DNA of 64,000 nucleotides from Pseudomonas sp. TTU2014-080ASC (GCF_001446935.1 NZ_LKKK01000002.1:558001-622000); one strand, 5' to 3'; shown: positions 9,040-18,440, counted from the stretch's first letter. Made by a program: numbers and translations. Notes: generated by a model from the sequence alone, not told the origin.

Positions 9040-9588
9040 TTGGACGTCGGTGTTCGACTGCAATCCATACGCAAGCTTAAGGGCCTTTCCCAGCGTGAAC
9101 TCGCCAAACGTGCGGGCGTCACTAACAGCACCATCTCCATGATCGAGAAGAACAGCGTCAGCCCTTCGATCAGTTCGCTGAAGAAGGTGCTTGGGGGAAT
9201 CCCCATGTCGCTGGTCGAATTCTTCTCACTGGATATGGACCAGGAAACCCAGACCCAGGTCGTCTACCGGGCAGACGATCTGACTGATATTTGCAGCGGC
9301 GCCATCACCATGAAGTTGGTGGGCAAGGCGCATCCGAGCCGGGCCATTGCTTTCCTCGACGAAACCTACCCACCGGGAGCCGATACGGGCGATGAGATGT
9401 ACACCCACGAGGGTGAGGAAGCCGGCATGCTGGTCGAAGGTAAATTGGAACTCACGGTGGGTTCAGAGGTATTTATTCTTGAGCCCGGTGATAGTTATTA
9501 CTTCGAAAGCAGTAAGCCACACCGGTTTCGCAACCCGTTTGAGCTGCCTGCTCGGCTGATCAGCGCAACAACACCGGCTAACTTCTGA
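9040..9588 (+). CDS. pauR: PauR, XRE-cupin repressor of polyamine catabolism
   Basis: 182 residues: N-terminal HTH_3 (about 8-62; LSQRELAKRAGVTNSTISMIEK) and C-terminal cupin (about 105-175; EEAGMLVEGKLELTVG...GDSYYFES). It matches P. aeruginosa PauR (PA5301), which represses polyamine catabolic promoters until polyamines bind. The start is TTG 9040 with a strong GAGGGGG site about 9 nt upstream; no ATG fits the conserved N-terminus. Between dadX and cycB, as in P. aeruginosa. Likely targets in this window are pauB/kauB and perhaps the 22-25 kb operon. Confidence 0.85.
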   Translation: MDVGVRLQSIRKLKGLSQRELAKRAGVTNSTISMIEKNSVSPSISSLKKVLGGIPMSLVEFFSLDMDQETQTQVVYRADDLTDICSGAITMKLVGKAHPSRAIAFLDETYPPGADTGDEMYTHEGEEAGMLVEGKLELTVGSEVFILEPGDSYYFESSKPHRFRNPFELPARLISATTPANF

Positions 9589-9680
9589 ACCACGGCTGGT
9601 GTGCAGGTTTTTGCGTCTTCTGCCCGAAATCCAATAACCCTGCGACAATATGGGTTGTTTCGGGTTGGTGTTTGAACCTA

Positions 9681-9686
9681 TATAAT
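9681..9686 (+). promoter_or_regulatory. -10 element of the cycB promoter
   Basis: Perfect TATAAT at 9681-9686, about 60 bp before the cycB start. No clear -35 at 17 bp; TTGTTT at 9655-9660 is 20 bp away. Confidence 0.5.
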
Positions 9687-9692
9687 GTCCGC

Positions 9693-9718
9693 CGCTCGCG
9701 AAACCGTGGCCGCGAGCG
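9693..9718 (+). repeat. Hairpin in the cycB 5' leader
   Basis: CGCTCGCG (9693-9700) and CGCGAGCG (9711-9718), an 8-bp perfect GC-rich stem with a 10-nt loop, between the predicted -10 and the cycB ribosome site. It would lie at the extreme 5' end of the mRNA and may protect it from decay. Confidence 0.45.
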
Positions 9719-9743
9719 TGACTAGCCACGATGAGGGTGTACC

Positions 9744-10166
9744 GTGAATCTGATGAAGAAAATGCTGGTGGCACCAGCTGCTGTATTGGCCCTGTGGGCA
9801 GTGACTGCTCAGGCCACGACTGATGAGGCGATTGCCGAACGTCTGAAGCCAGTTGGTGAAGTTTGCATCCAAGGCGAAGAGTGCAAAGGCGTTGGTGCCG
9901 TTGCCGTAGCTGCTGGTGGTGGCGCGCGTAGTGCTGACGACATCATCGCCAAGCATTGCAACGCTTGCCATAGCACTGGCCTGCTGGGCGCGCCGAAAAT
10001 CGGCGACACTGCTGCCTGGAAAGACCGCGCTGATCACCAGGGTGGTCTGGACGGCATCCTCGCTAAAGCCATCTCCGGTATCAACGCCATGCCGCCAAAA
10101 GGCACCTGCGCTGACTGCTCCGATGATGAGCTGCGTGAAGCCATTCAGAAAATGTCTGGCCTGTAA
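9744..10166 (+). CDS. cycB: Cytochrome c5 (CycB)
   Basis: 140 residues from GTG 9744 (GAGG upstream); ATG 9753 is an alternative. An N-terminal Sec signal peptide ends near TAQA/TT. The haem motif is CNACH (Cys72, Cys75, His76), the distal ligand Met116 is in NAMPPKG, and a CADC pair typical of c5 cytochromes follows. It is a small periplasmic electron carrier, equivalent to PA5300. It is monocistronic: own -10 box upstream and a strong terminator downstream. Confidence 0.9.
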   Translation: MNLMKKMLVAPAAVLALWAVTAQATTDEAIAERLKPVGEVCIQGEECKGVGAVAVAAGGGARSADDIIAKHCNACHSTGLLGAPKIGDTAAWKDRADHQGGLDGILAKAISGINAMPPKGTCADCSDDELREAIQKMSGL

Positions 10167-10181
10167 TCGCGCTGATCTCAT

Positions 10182-10209
10182 AAAAAACCGCCTCTCGGGG
10201 CGGTTTTTT
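10182..10209. terminator. Rho-independent terminator between cycB and rep
   Basis: A6CCGCC / GGCGGT6 with a short loop (10182-10192 / 10199-10209). It has A- and T-runs on both sides, so it can serve cycB and the convergent rep. Confidence 0.9.
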
Positions 10210-10252
10210 ATTGCCTGTTGTTTAACATTCCGGCTGCCAGCGTGCTGGCAAC

Positions 10253-12265
10253 TCAGTTGCGCTTGAGCATTGCGCGCATATTGGCCAGGGCATCGTTGCC
10301 ACGGGCTGTTTTAACTTCTTGGGGTGCGTCTTCTAAACCTTCCCATTGCAGGTCTTCAGGTGGCAGCTCGTCTAGGAAGCGGCTCGGCAGGCAATCCATG
10401 ATCTCGCCGTATTGCTTGCGCTTGGCGGCAAAGGTCATCACCAGATTCTGCCGGGCGCGGGTGATGCCGACATAGGCGAGGCGGCGTTCTTCTTCGATGG
10501 TGTCCGCTTCGATGCTGGAGCGGTGCGGGAGGATTTCCTCTTCCATGCCGATGATGAACACGTAGGGGAACTCCAGACCTTTGGATGCATGCAGGGTCAG
10601 CATCTGTACGCCGTCAGCACCTTCTTCTTCCTCTTGCTGACGCTCGAGCATGTCGCGCAGAACCAGCTTACCGATGGCGTCTTCGATGGTCATGTCGCCA
10701 TCTTCGTCGCGCTCAAGGGTGTTCTTCAGGGCATCGACGAGGAACCAGACGTTGCTCATGCGCGCGTCAGCGACTTTGTCATTGGAGGCGTTCTGGCGCA
10801 GCCAGTTTTCGTAGTCGATATCCATGACCATGCTGCGGATGGCAGCAATCGGATCGTTCTGCGCGCACTCCTGGCGGATGCGGTCCATCCAGCGGGTGAA
10901 ACGGTTCAGGCGGTCGGTGTAGCGGGCGTCCAGCACTTGGCTCAGCCCCATTTCTCCCGCCGCAGCGTACATGCTGATGTTTCGCTCGGAGGCGTAGTTG
11001 CCGAGCTTTTCCAGCGTCGCTGAACCGATTTCCCGGCGCGGCACGTTGATGACGCGTAGGAATGCGTTGTCGTCATCCGGGTTCACCAGCAGGCGGAAGT
11101 AGCTCATCAGGTCTTTCACTTCCTGACGGGCGAAGAAGCTGGTACCGCCGGACAGGCGATAGGGGATCTGATGGTGCTGCAACTTCAGCTCCATCAGCTT
11201 GGCCTGATAGTTACCCCGGTAAAGAATGGCGAAGTCACTGTAAGGCCGCTGCGTGCGCAAGTGCAGAGTGAGGATTTCGAGTGCCACCCGCTCACACTCG
11301 GCGTCTTCGTTGCGGCAACGGATTACGCGGATTTCATCGCCAACGCCCATCTCCGACCACAGTTGCTTCTCGAAGGCGTGTGGGTTGTTGGCGATCAGCA
11401 CGTTGGCGCATTTTAGGATGCGGCTGGTGGAGCGGTAGTTTTGCTCCAGCATGACCACCTTCAGGGAGGGATAGTCCTCCTTGAGCAGCATCAGGTTCTC
11501 CGGCCGCGCACCGCGCCAGGCGTAGATTGACTGGTCATCGTCGCCCACCACGGTGAACTGGTTGCGCATGCCTACCAGTAGCTTCACCAGCAGGTACTGG
11601 CTGGCGTTGGTGTCCTGATATTCGTCCACAAGCAGATAGCGGATGCGGTTTTGCCACTTCTCTAGAATGTCCGCGTGTTCCTGAAACAGCTTTACCGGCA
11701 GCAGGATCAAATCGTCGAAGTCCACTGCGTTGTAAGCCTTCAGCGTGCGCTGATAGTGCAGGTAGACGATGGCCGCGGTTTGTTCTTTGGGGTTGCGCGC
11801 CTTGCTGATGGCCTCGTCGGGCAGGATCAGGTCGTTTTTCCAGGCTCCGATGTAGTTTTTGATTTCGTCGATGCCGTCGTCGCCGGAATACTCTTTCTGC
11901 ATGATGTCCGAGAGCAGGGCTTTGATGTCGCCGTCATCGAAGATCGAGAAGCCGGGTTTGTAGCCCAGACGTGCGTATTCCTTGCGGATGATGTTCATCC
12001 CCAGGTTGTGGAAGGTAGAGACGGTCAGCCCGCGCCCTTCTGCACCTTTAAGCAGCGTGCCGACACGCTCCTTCATTTCCCGCGCCGCCTTATTGGTAAA
12101 GGTCATGGCAACAATGTGGCGGGCCGCTATACCGCAGTTTTGCACCAAATGGGCGATCTTGCGGGTAATTACGCTGGTTTTGCCGGAACCTGCGCCGGCG
12201 AGCACCAGAAGTGGGCCGCCGACATAGTTCACGGCTTCCTGCTGCCGGGGGTTCAGTCGGGACAT
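10253..12265 (-). CDS. rep: ATP-dependent DNA helicase Rep
   Basis: 670 residues of the UvrD/Rep SF1A family. Walker A is AGAGSGKTS near residue 30, Walker B LLVDEYQDTN, then GDDDQSIYAWRGA, the QNYRS motif, and motif VI VGITRARQ; the C-terminal 2A/2B domains are complete. Rep is a 3'-5' helicase that removes proteins ahead of the replication fork. ATG 12265 (MSRLNPRQQEAVNY) matches family starts; a TTG 15 nt upstream is less likely. It ends with a run of basic residues. Same order pauR-cycB-rep as P. aeruginosa PA5296-PA5301. Confidence 0.95.
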   Translation of the reverse strand: MSRLNPRQQEAVNYVGGPLLVLAGAGSGKTSVITRKIAHLVQNCGIAARHIVAMTFTNKAAREMKERVGTLLKGAEGRGLTVSTFHNLGMNIIRKEYARLGYKPGFSIFDDGDIKALLSDIMQKEYSGDDGIDEIKNYIGAWKNDLILPDEAISKARNPKEQTAAIVYLHYQRTLKAYNAVDFDDLILLPVKLFQEHADILEKWQNRIRYLLVDEYQDTNASQYLLVKLLVGMRNQFTVVGDDDQSIYAWRGARPENLMLLKEDYPSLKVVMLEQNYRSTSRILKCANVLIANNPHAFEKQLWSEMGVGDEIRVIRCRNEDAECERVALEILTLHLRTQRPYSDFAILYRGNYQAKLMELKLQHHQIPYRLSGGTSFFARQEVKDLMSYFRLLVNPDDDNAFLRVINVPRREIGSATLEKLGNYASERNISMYAAAGEMGLSQVLDARYTDRLNRFTRWMDRIRQECAQNDPIAAIRSMVMDIDYENWLRQNASNDKVADARMSNVWFLVDALKNTLERDEDGDMTIEDAIGKLVLRDMLERQQEEEEGADGVQMLTLHASKGLEFPYVFIIGMEEEILPHRSSIEADTIEEERRLAYVGITRARQNLVMTFAAKRKQYGEIMDCLPSRFLDELPPEDLQWEGLEDAPQEVKTARGNDALANMRAMLKRN

Positions 12266-12511
12266 GCAATCAATCGTCAAAGGGAGTGGTCGGATATTTT
12301 AACAGGCCGCGAGGTGATGCTGTGACTGGTTAATAAATGTGCCGCGCGTCACACTATCTTGGCCGTGTTGGGGTTGGTTTAATCTTGTAATCATTTACTC
12401 TGGATTGAATAAGGGTCGCTTGTAGTAGAGCAAGACAGGGCCGTATTCACCACGGAAGGTGGGAGAGTCGTCGGTTTAGACGCGTCCGGACGGGATACCG
12501 TTCCTTTTGCT

Positions 12512-14227
12512 GTGTTGGGGGGCTTTTTGGCGGCGTTAGTCCAACCGTTAGAGGTATGCCTACTAGCGGAATCACAAGGCTGGGATTCGCTGCTGAGCGA
12601 ATATCTTGGCTCGTTTGGCGGTGCTTACAGATTTATTACTGCGCCTTCATGGCAAGCGGTTAGTCCGCTGTTTGATGCGGCCAGCCACGCTGTTGTGCTG
12701 GCCACAGAATTACAGTTGCCCACGTTGGGGCATTGTCCGTTACCGATTGTATTGCTGCTGGAGCACGAGCCGGAGATTGAGCCGGAAGGTGTGGCGGACT
12801 GGTTGGTGCGCGATCAGTTGAATCCTGAGGTTATCCGTCGGTGTCTGCGCTATGCCTGTGAGCGTGGCAGTCTTAATGAAACATTGAACCGCTTGGCTGA
12901 GCAGGATGTGTTGACCGGTGTGGCCAACCGTCAGGGGTTCCAGACATTGCTGGCTGTCCGGTTGGCGGAATTTGACGGGCGTGGCTTGGTGCTGGGGCAT
13001 TTGGACCTGGACAACTTTCGCCACGTTAATGATGCGCTCGGTTATCGCGGTGGCGATAGTTTGATTCTGCAGGTGGTCAGCCGGATCAGCGCGTTACTGC
13101 ATCCGGGGGAGCAGATCGCCCGACTTGGCAGCGACGAATTTGCCTTGCTGATCGATACTCGCCGCGATGCGCGTCGCGCCGAGGTGCTGGCCACGAAAGT
13201 CACCGAGGTGCTGGATGAGCCGTATTGGATTGACGGCGAGAGTCTGCTCATGGGCTGCAGTCTGGGACTGGCTAGCGCTAACAGTGATAGCACGGCAGAT
13301 ACGCTGATGTGGCACGCGCACATTGCCATGCAACAAGCTAAGACTCAGCAAGGCTGCACCTTTCATTTCTATGACGAGCGCTTTAATCGCAGCGCCCGTA
13401 GTCAGGTCGACCTAGAGGGCGAGCTGCGTCGGGCCCTGCGTCGTGATGAGCTCGAATTGCACTATCAGCCGCGCCTGTGTCTGGAGACCGAACGCATTGT
13501 CGGTCTTGAGGCTCTGGTGCGCTGGCGTCACAGCAAGCATGGTCTGTTGGGCCCGGATGAGTTTGTGCCGCTGGCCGAGGAAAGCGGGCTAATCGTGCCA
13601 CTCGGCTATTGGGTTATCAGCCGGGCGTTGCGAGACATGCAGTGGTTGATCGCGCAGGGCCTTCCGCCATTGCACATGGCGATCAATCTGTCGTTTCGGC
13701 AGTTTCAGGACAGTCAGCTGCTGCCGACGTTGGAGCGGTTGATTAAAGAGCATGGTGTGGACGCTCGCTGGCTCGAATTTGAGCTGACGGAAACCGCAGT
13801 GATGCGCCGCAGTGAACAGGTTCAGCAGACAATGCTGGAGCTGGAGCACTTGGGTGTTCAGTTCTCGCTGGATGATTTTGGCACTGGGTTCTCTTCCTTC
13901 GTGCACCTCAATAGTCTGCCGATCACCTTGCTGAAGATCGATAAGAGTTTTGTCGGCGGGATGCTGGAGCGTGCAGAAAACCGTCAATTAGTGCGGGCTA
14001 TGATCAATCTGGCACACAACCTTAGCTTGCAGGTGGTAGGCGAGGGCGTGGAGACCACCGAGCATCTGGCGTTGTTGCGGCAGTACGGCTGTGATCAGGC
14101 GCAAGGCTATCTGATCAGTAAAGGTCTGCCGCTGCCAGAACTGGTGCGCTTTCTGCTCGCTGAGCATCTGCGTCAGCCGATACCTACGACAGACTCCTCC
14201 CTTAACGGCGGCACTCCCTGCAGGTAG
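12512..14227 (+). CDS. ProE-like cyclic-di-GMP phosphodiesterase with degenerate GGDEF
   Basis: 571 residues from GTG 12512. The N-terminal part (about 1-110) resembles a degenerate receiver. A GGDEF-like domain follows with the signature changed to GSDEF (206-210), so cyclase activity is unlikely. The EAL domain has all key residues: EAL 333-335, INLS, ELTET, LDDFGTG, LKIDKSF, GEGVET, QAQGYL. A cytosolic c-di-GMP phosphodiesterase is expected. Position next to rep matches PA5295 (ProE). The start is uncertain: the frame stays open back to 12428 with plausible coding codons but no ATG, GTG or TTG, and the GTG used has no good ribosome site. Confidence 0.8.
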   Translation: MLGGFLAALVQPLEVCLLAESQGWDSLLSEYLGSFGGAYRFITAPSWQAVSPLFDAASHAVVLATELQLPTLGHCPLPIVLLLEHEPEIEPEGVADWLVRDQLNPEVIRRCLRYACERGSLNETLNRLAEQDVLTGVANRQGFQTLLAVRLAEFDGRGLVLGHLDLDNFRHVNDALGYRGGDSLILQVVSRISALLHPGEQIARLGSDEFALLIDTRRDARRAEVLATKVTEVLDEPYWIDGESLLMGCSLGLASANSDSTADTLMWHAHIAMQQAKTQQGCTFHFYDERFNRSARSQVDLEGELRRALRRDELELHYQPRLCLETERIVGLEALVRWRHSKHGLLGPDEFVPLAEESGLIVPLGYWVISRALRDMQWLIAQGLPPLHMAINLSFRQFQDSQLLPTLERLIKEHGVDARWLEFELTETAVMRRSEQVQQTMLELEHLGVQFSLDDFGTGFSSFVHLNSLPITLLKIDKSFVGGMLERAENRQLVRAMINLAHNLSLQVVGEGVETTEHLALLRQYGCDQAQGYLISKGLPLPELVRFLLAEHLRQPIPTTDSSLNGGTPCR

Positions 14228-14233
14228 TGCCGC
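14208..14233. terminator. Hairpin at the end of the ProE-like gene
   Basis: GCGGCACT (14208-14215) / AGTGCCGC (14226-14233), a perfect 8-bp stem whose 3' arm begins inside the stop codon, followed by TGTTTC. It lies between convergent genes and could end both. Confidence 0.5.
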
Positions 14234-14248
14234 TGTTTCAGCGTCTTC

Positions 14249-15142
14249 TTACTGTGTTGATGTCTGGCGCTGTGCCAGTTTCTGCTCGCGATAGCTGATG
14301 GCCGCTGGCGGGACTGGTGTTACCCGGCCGGTTTCGAGCCAACGCTTGAGGCGGGTAGCGTCCGCCATGTGGGTGTATTTGCCGAAGGCATCAAGGACCA
14401 CAAACGCGACTTGCCGCTGATTCATCACGGTATTCATCACCAGGCAGCGGCCTGCTTCGCCGGTGTAGCCGGTTTTACTCAGGTTGACCTTCCAGTCGGG
14501 CTTGCGCACCAGATTGTTGGTGTTGCGAAAGCCCAGTGTGTAATTGGGTTTGCGGAAGGCCTGGGTTTTCTCATCGGTGGTCGAGAATTGTTTGATCAGA
14601 GGATACTGGCTGGCTGCCTTAATCATGAGTACCAAGTCGCGGGCGTTGGAGACGTTGTGCTCGGACAGACCGGTCGGCTCGACAAAGTGCGTATGGTTCA
14701 TGCTCAGGCTGCGCGCCTTGGCGTTCATGGCGTTAATAAAGGCAGCATGGCCGCCCGGATAGTGGTGCGCCAAGCTGGCGGCTGCGCGGTTTTCGGAGGC
14801 CATCAGGGCTAGCAGCAGCATGTCGCGGCGGCTCAGTTCGCTGCCGATTCGCACGCGGGAGAATACCCCTTGCATTTCTTTGGTATCGCGGATGGTGATG
14901 GGCAGCATATCGTCCATCGGCAGCTTTGCATCAAGCGTCACCATGGCAGTCATCAATTTGGTGACCGAAGCGATTGGCACCACGGTATCGGCATTGCGTT
15001 CGTACAGCACTTGGTTGGTGTTCAGGTCGACCAGTAGGGCGCTGCCAGCGGCCAGATCTTGCTGGGCGGGAGCGGCGTATACGGCTGGGCTTAAGCTGCT
15101 GCAGAGCAGAAGCAGACTCGCAAGGGCATGACGGATTTTCAC
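14249..15142 (-). CDS. pbpG: D-alanyl-D-alanine endopeptidase PbpG (PBP7)
   Basis: 297 residues with a Sec signal peptide (cleavage near VYA-AP, about residue 24). All three penicillin-binding serine peptidase motifs are present: SVTK (Ser59, Lys62), SEN (116-118) and KTG (223-225). It lacks the C-terminal domain of DacA/DacC, fitting PBP7, which cleaves D-Ala-meso-DAP crosslinks in peptidoglycan in the periplasm. The ribosome site (GGGAGG) is upstream of ATG 15142. Confidence 0.9.
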   Translation of the reverse strand: MKIRHALASLLLLCSSLSPAVYAAPAQQDLAAGSALLVDLNTNQVLYERNADTVVPIASVTKLMTAMVTLDAKLPMDDMLPITIRDTKEMQGVFSRVRIGSELSRRDMLLLALMASENRAAASLAHHYPGGHAAFINAMNAKARSLSMNHTHFVEPTGLSEHNVSNARDLVLMIKAASQYPLIKQFSTTDEKTQAFRKPNYTLGFRNTNNLVRKPDWKVNLSKTGYTGEAGRCLVMNTVMNQRQVAFVVLDAFGKYTHMADATRLKRWLETGRVTPVPPAAISYREQKLAQRQTSTQ

Positions 15143-15275
15143 GGGAGGAATTCACGACTAGTGGGAGGGGGCGGGATGTTGCGCAGTATACGTAAAACGC
15201 TGTGAAATCATGAGAGGGAGACATGAAAATGTCACCAACGGCCAATAGCTTAGAACTTTTATCTCAGGTTAATGA

Positions 15276-16616
15276 ATGAACAACTCTGTCGAGGGGCACC
15301 AGCCTGAGCCGATCAGCCTGATAAGCGCGTTTTGGTTCTGGTTGAAACTGGGATTCATCAGTTTTGGTGGGCCGGCCGGGCAGATCGCAATCATGCATCA
15401 GGAGTTGGTCGAGAAGCGCCGTTGGCTTTCTGAGCGGCGTTTCTTGCATGCCCTCAACTACTGCATGTTGCTGCCCGGACCTGAGGCGCAACAGTTGGCT
15501 ATTTATATCGGCTGGCTGATGCATCGCACCTGGGGGGGGATTATCGCCGGAGCGCTGTTTGTGCTGCCGTCACTGTTTATTCTCATCGCCCTGAGCTGGT
15601 TGTATATCGCTTATGGTGATGTGCCGCTGGTGGCCGGAATTTTCTACGGAATCAAGCCGGCAGTGACTGCCATCGTGTTGCAGGCCGCCTGGCGCATTGG
15701 CTCGCGCGCGCTGAAGAACAACTGGCTGTGGGGGATTGCCGGCGCTTCGTTTGTGGCGATCTTCGCGCTCAAGGTGCCATTCCCGATGATTGTGTTGGGG
15801 GCTGCGCTGGCCGGTTATATAGGTGGGCGTCTGCTGCCTGAGGCCTTCAGCGTGGGCGGTGGGCATGGCGAAGCCGGACGCGATTTCGGTTCGCCTGTTT
15901 TAGATGATCACTGCCTGCCTGAGCACACACGATTCCGTTGGTCGCGCCTGTTGTTGTTACTGCTGACAGGGGCTGTGTTGTGGTGTTTGCCGATGGCGCT
16001 GCTAACTGGCTTGTATGGCTGGGAAGGCACGCTGACGCAGATGGCCTGGTTTTTCACCAAGGCGGCGTTGCTGACATTTGGCGGTGCCTACGCGGTCCTG
16101 CCGTATCTGTATCAGGGCGCGATTGATCACTACGGCTGGCTGACGCCGCGGCAGATGATTGATGGACTGGCGTTGGGGGAAACCACGCCAGGGCCGCTGA
16201 TTATGGTGGTGGCGTTTGTTGGCTTTATCGGTGCCTACCTGCATCCGGTGTTTGGTGACTCGGGCTTTATCAGCGGCGCAGTGGCGGCAGCGCTGGTGAC
16301 CTGGTTTACCTTTCTGCCTTCTTTCTTATTCATTCTGGCAGGTGGTCCGTTAGTGGAATCAACCCGGGGCGAGCTGCGCTTTACTGCACCGCTGACCGGC
16401 ATTACCGCTGCAGTGGTTGGGGTAATCGTCAATCTGGCGCTGTTTTTCGCCTATCACGTGCTGTGGCCGGAAGGCTTTAGCGGTGTCTTCGACTGGCCTG
16501 CTGCGCTAATCGCGTTGGTCTCTGCCGTGGCGCTGTTCAGGTTCAAGCGCGGGGTGATGGAAGTGTTGCTGGTGTCGGCACTGGCCGGACTGGCGGTTTA
16601 TCTGTGGCAGGTCTGA
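15276..16616 (+). CDS. chrA: ChrA chromate/anion transporter (long-chain CHR family)
   Basis: 446 residues, about 10-12 membrane spans in two homologous halves. Each half carries the CHR signature: FGGPAGQIAIM near residue 30 and FGGAYAVLPYL near 270, each followed by a PGP motif (LLPGPEAQQ and TTPGPLIMV). ChrA exports chromate, and sulfate-type oxyanions are likely natural ligands. No chrB regulator is nearby, so chromate resistance is not assured. Flanked by pbpG and glnA; transcribed alone toward a bidirectional terminator. Confidence 0.85.
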   Translation: MNNSVEGHQPEPISLISAFWFWLKLGFISFGGPAGQIAIMHQELVEKRRWLSERRFLHALNYCMLLPGPEAQQLAIYIGWLMHRTWGGIIAGALFVLPSLFILIALSWLYIAYGDVPLVAGIFYGIKPAVTAIVLQAAWRIGSRALKNNWLWGIAGASFVAIFALKVPFPMIVLGAALAGYIGGRLLPEAFSVGGGHGEAGRDFGSPVLDDHCLPEHTRFRWSRLLLLLLTGAVLWCLPMALLTGLYGWEGTLTQMAWFFTKAALLTFGGAYAVLPYLYQGAIDHYGWLTPRQMIDGLALGETTPGPLIMVVAFVGFIGAYLHPVFGDSGFISGAVAAALVTWFTFLPSFLFILAGGPLVESTRGELRFTAPLTGITAAVVGVIVNLALFFAYHVLWPEGFSGVFDWPAALIALVSAVALFRFKRGVMEVLLVSALAGLAVYLWQV

Positions 16617-16666
16617 GTGGATGTCGTTCATTCTGGTGGAGTGGATGCTGTTCTGGGGGGGCATAA

Positions 16667-16692
16667 AAAAGGCCACCCGAAGGTGGCCTTTT
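16667..16692. terminator. Bidirectional terminator between chrA and glnA
   Basis: AAAAGGCCACC (16667-16677) / GGTGGCCTTTT (16682-16692), loop CGAA, with A- and T-runs on both sides. Confidence 0.9.
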
Positions 16693-16707
16693 CTGTAGCG
16701 CGTTGGA

Positions 16708-18114
16708 TTAGACGCTGTAGTACAGGTCGTATTCCAGCGGGTGTACGAAGGTGCGTACTTTGATTTCTTCTTCAGCCTTCAGCTCGATGTAGGCGTTGAT
16801 GAAGTCGTCGGAGAATACGCCGCCTTTGGTCAGGAACGCGCGGTCCTTGTCCAGTTCTTCCAGGGCTTCTTTCAGGCTGCCGCACACTTGTGGGATCAGC
16901 TTGCCTTCTTCTGGTGGCAGGTCGTACAGGTTCTTGTCTGCAGCATCGCCAGGGTGGATTTTGTTCTGGATACCATCCAGACCCGCCATCAGCAGTGCAG
17001 CGAAGCACAGGTACGGGTTAGCTGCCGGGTCCGGGAAGCGAGCTTCGATACGGCGCGCTTTCGGGCTGGAAACGTATGGGATACGGATTGAAGCGGAACG
17101 GTTGCGGGCAGAGTAAGCCAGCATGACCGGAGCTTCGAAGCCAGGTACCAGACGCTTGTAGGAGTTGGTGGCTGGGTTGGTGAAGCCGTTCAGAGCCTTA
17201 CCGTGCTTGATGATACCGCCGATGAAGTACAGGGCAGTGTCGGACAGGCCGGCATAGCCTTCACCGGAGAAGGTGTTCTTGCCATCTTTGGAGATGGACA
17301 TGTGCACGTGCATGCCCGAACCGTTGTCACCGTACAGTGGCTTCGGCATGAAGGTTGCGGTTTTGCCGTAGGCATCGGCTACGTTGTGTACGCAGTACTT
17401 CAGGGTCTGAACTTCGTCAGCTTTCTTCACCAGGGTGTTGAACTGCACGCCGATTTCGTTCTGCCCAGCAGTGGCCACTTCGTGGTGGTGCACTTCTACG
17501 ACCAGGCCCATTTCTTCCAGGGCGTTACACATGGCTGTACGGATTTCGTGGTCGTGGTCGACCGGCGGAACCGGGAAGTAGCCACCTTTAACGGATGGGC
17601 GATGGCCTTTGTTGCCGCCTTCTACGTCCTGGTCGGTCATCCAAGAGCCTTGTTCAGAGTAGATCTTGAACATGGAGCCAGAGATGTCGGACTTGAACTT
17701 AACTTGGTCGAAGATGAAGAACTCAGGCTCCGGACCTACGAATACGGTGTCACCGATACCGGTGGACTTCAGGTATTCCTCAGCGCGCTTGGCGATGGAG
17801 CGCGGGTCGCGGTCGTAGCCTTGCATGGTGCTCGGCTCGATGATGTCGCAGACCAGAATCAGGGTTGGCTCTTCGGTGAACGGATCGAGCACAGCAGTTT
17901 CATCAACTGGCAGCAGGATCATGTCGGAGGCTTCGATGCCTTTCCAGCCATGGATGGAGGAGCCGTCGAACATTTTGCCGACTTCAAAGAAGTCTTCGTC
18001 CAGCGCGTCACGGGCCGGCATGGTCACGTGGTGCTGCTTGCCTTTGGTGTCGGTGAAGCGCAGGTCAACCCACTTCACGTCATGTTCTTTAATCAGTTGA
18101 ATCGACTTCGACAT
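16708..18114 (-). CDS. glnA: Glutamine synthetase type I
   Basis: 468 residues, standard GSI-beta length. Metal and glutamate motifs are visible ([48 protein letters not shown]). The adenylylation Tyr397 is in NLYDLPPEE, so activity is expected to be controlled by GlnE. It makes glutamine from glutamate, ammonia and ATP in the cytosol. Upstream lies a sigma-54 promoter with an NtrC-like site, so transcription should rise under nitrogen limitation. The glnA-thiI-typA order matches P. aeruginosa PA5119-PA5117. Confidence 0.97.
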   Translation of the reverse strand: MSKSIQLIKEHDVKWVDLRFTDTKGKQHHVTMPARDALDEDFFEVGKMFDGSSIHGWKGIEASDMILLPVDETAVLDPFTEEPTLILVCDIIEPSTMQGYDRDPRSIAKRAEEYLKSTGIGDTVFVGPEPEFFIFDQVKFKSDISGSMFKIYSEQGSWMTDQDVEGGNKGHRPSVKGGYFPVPPVDHDHEIRTAMCNALEEMGLVVEVHHHEVATAGQNEIGVQFNTLVKKADEVQTLKYCVHNVADAYGKTATFMPKPLYGDNGSGMHVHMSISKDGKNTFSGEGYAGLSDTALYFIGGIIKHGKALNGFTNPATNSYKRLVPGFEAPVMLAYSARNRSASIRIPYVSSPKARRIEARFPDPAANPYLCFAALLMAGLDGIQNKIHPGDAADKNLYDLPPEEGKLIPQVCGSLKEALEELDKDRAFLTKGGVFSDDFINAYIELKAEEEIKVRTFVHPLEYDLYYSV

Positions 18115-18208
18115 GCTGTTCTCCAGGTAGATTCGGGCTTAATTTTTGCCCTAAAAATTTGGTCTGGCCCGGCGGCATAGTCCACCGGAGGTTCCTGCCT
18201 CACAAGGG

Positions 18209-18224
18209 AGCAAATTGCATGCCA
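18209..18224 (-). promoter_or_regulatory. Sigma-54 promoter of glnA
   Basis: On the minus strand TGGCATGCAATTTGCT (18224 to 18209): GG and GC separated by exactly 10 nt, matching the -24/-12 consensus TGGCAC-N5-TTGCT. It lies about 95 nt upstream of the glnA start. Confidence 0.85.
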
Positions 18225-18340
18225 GTACTTGGGGCGAGCGCAAACCCGCGAGCTTGACGCATCGGGCAGGAAATGGCCAATTTTAGGGCTGTTTCATGCA
18301 CTATTACTGGGCGGATATTCTATCTGTTGCTCTGAGTTGG

Positions 18341-18357
18341 TGCACACTTTTGGTGCG
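18341..18357. promoter_or_regulatory. NtrC-like enhancer site
   Basis: TGCACACTTTTGGTGCG matches TGCACC-N5-GGTGCA at 10 of 12 positions. It lies about 120 bp upstream of the glnA sigma-54 promoter, normal for NtrC enhancers. A weaker match (TGCACT-N5-TGGGCG) is at 18297-18313, 44 bp closer. Confidence 0.65.
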
Positions 18358-18391
18358 TTACTTTTTTGGTCAAATCATGAGCAATTTCCGC

Positions 18392-18397
18392 TATAAT
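18392..18397 (+). promoter_or_regulatory. thiI -10 element
   Basis: Perfect TATAAT at 18392-18397, 44 bp before the thiI ATG. A -35 is not clear (TTGGTC at 18366-18371 is 20 bp away). Confidence 0.5.
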
Positions 18398-18440
18398 CCG
18401 CGCCCCTGATTTTTTGGCGTCTCCGGCGCGCACTGTTTTC

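Larger units (their letters stand above)
18115..18440. other. glnA-thiI divergent intergenic region
   Basis: 326-bp non-coding spacer holding the glnA sigma-54 promoter, an NtrC-like site and the thiI -10 box (each listed separately). No small gene was supported in it. Confidence 0.7.

Noticed and set aside
12785..14200. Active diguanylate cyclase in the ProE-like protein
   Set aside because: The signature reads GSDEF, so cyclase activity is unlikely; described as a phosphodiesterase instead.
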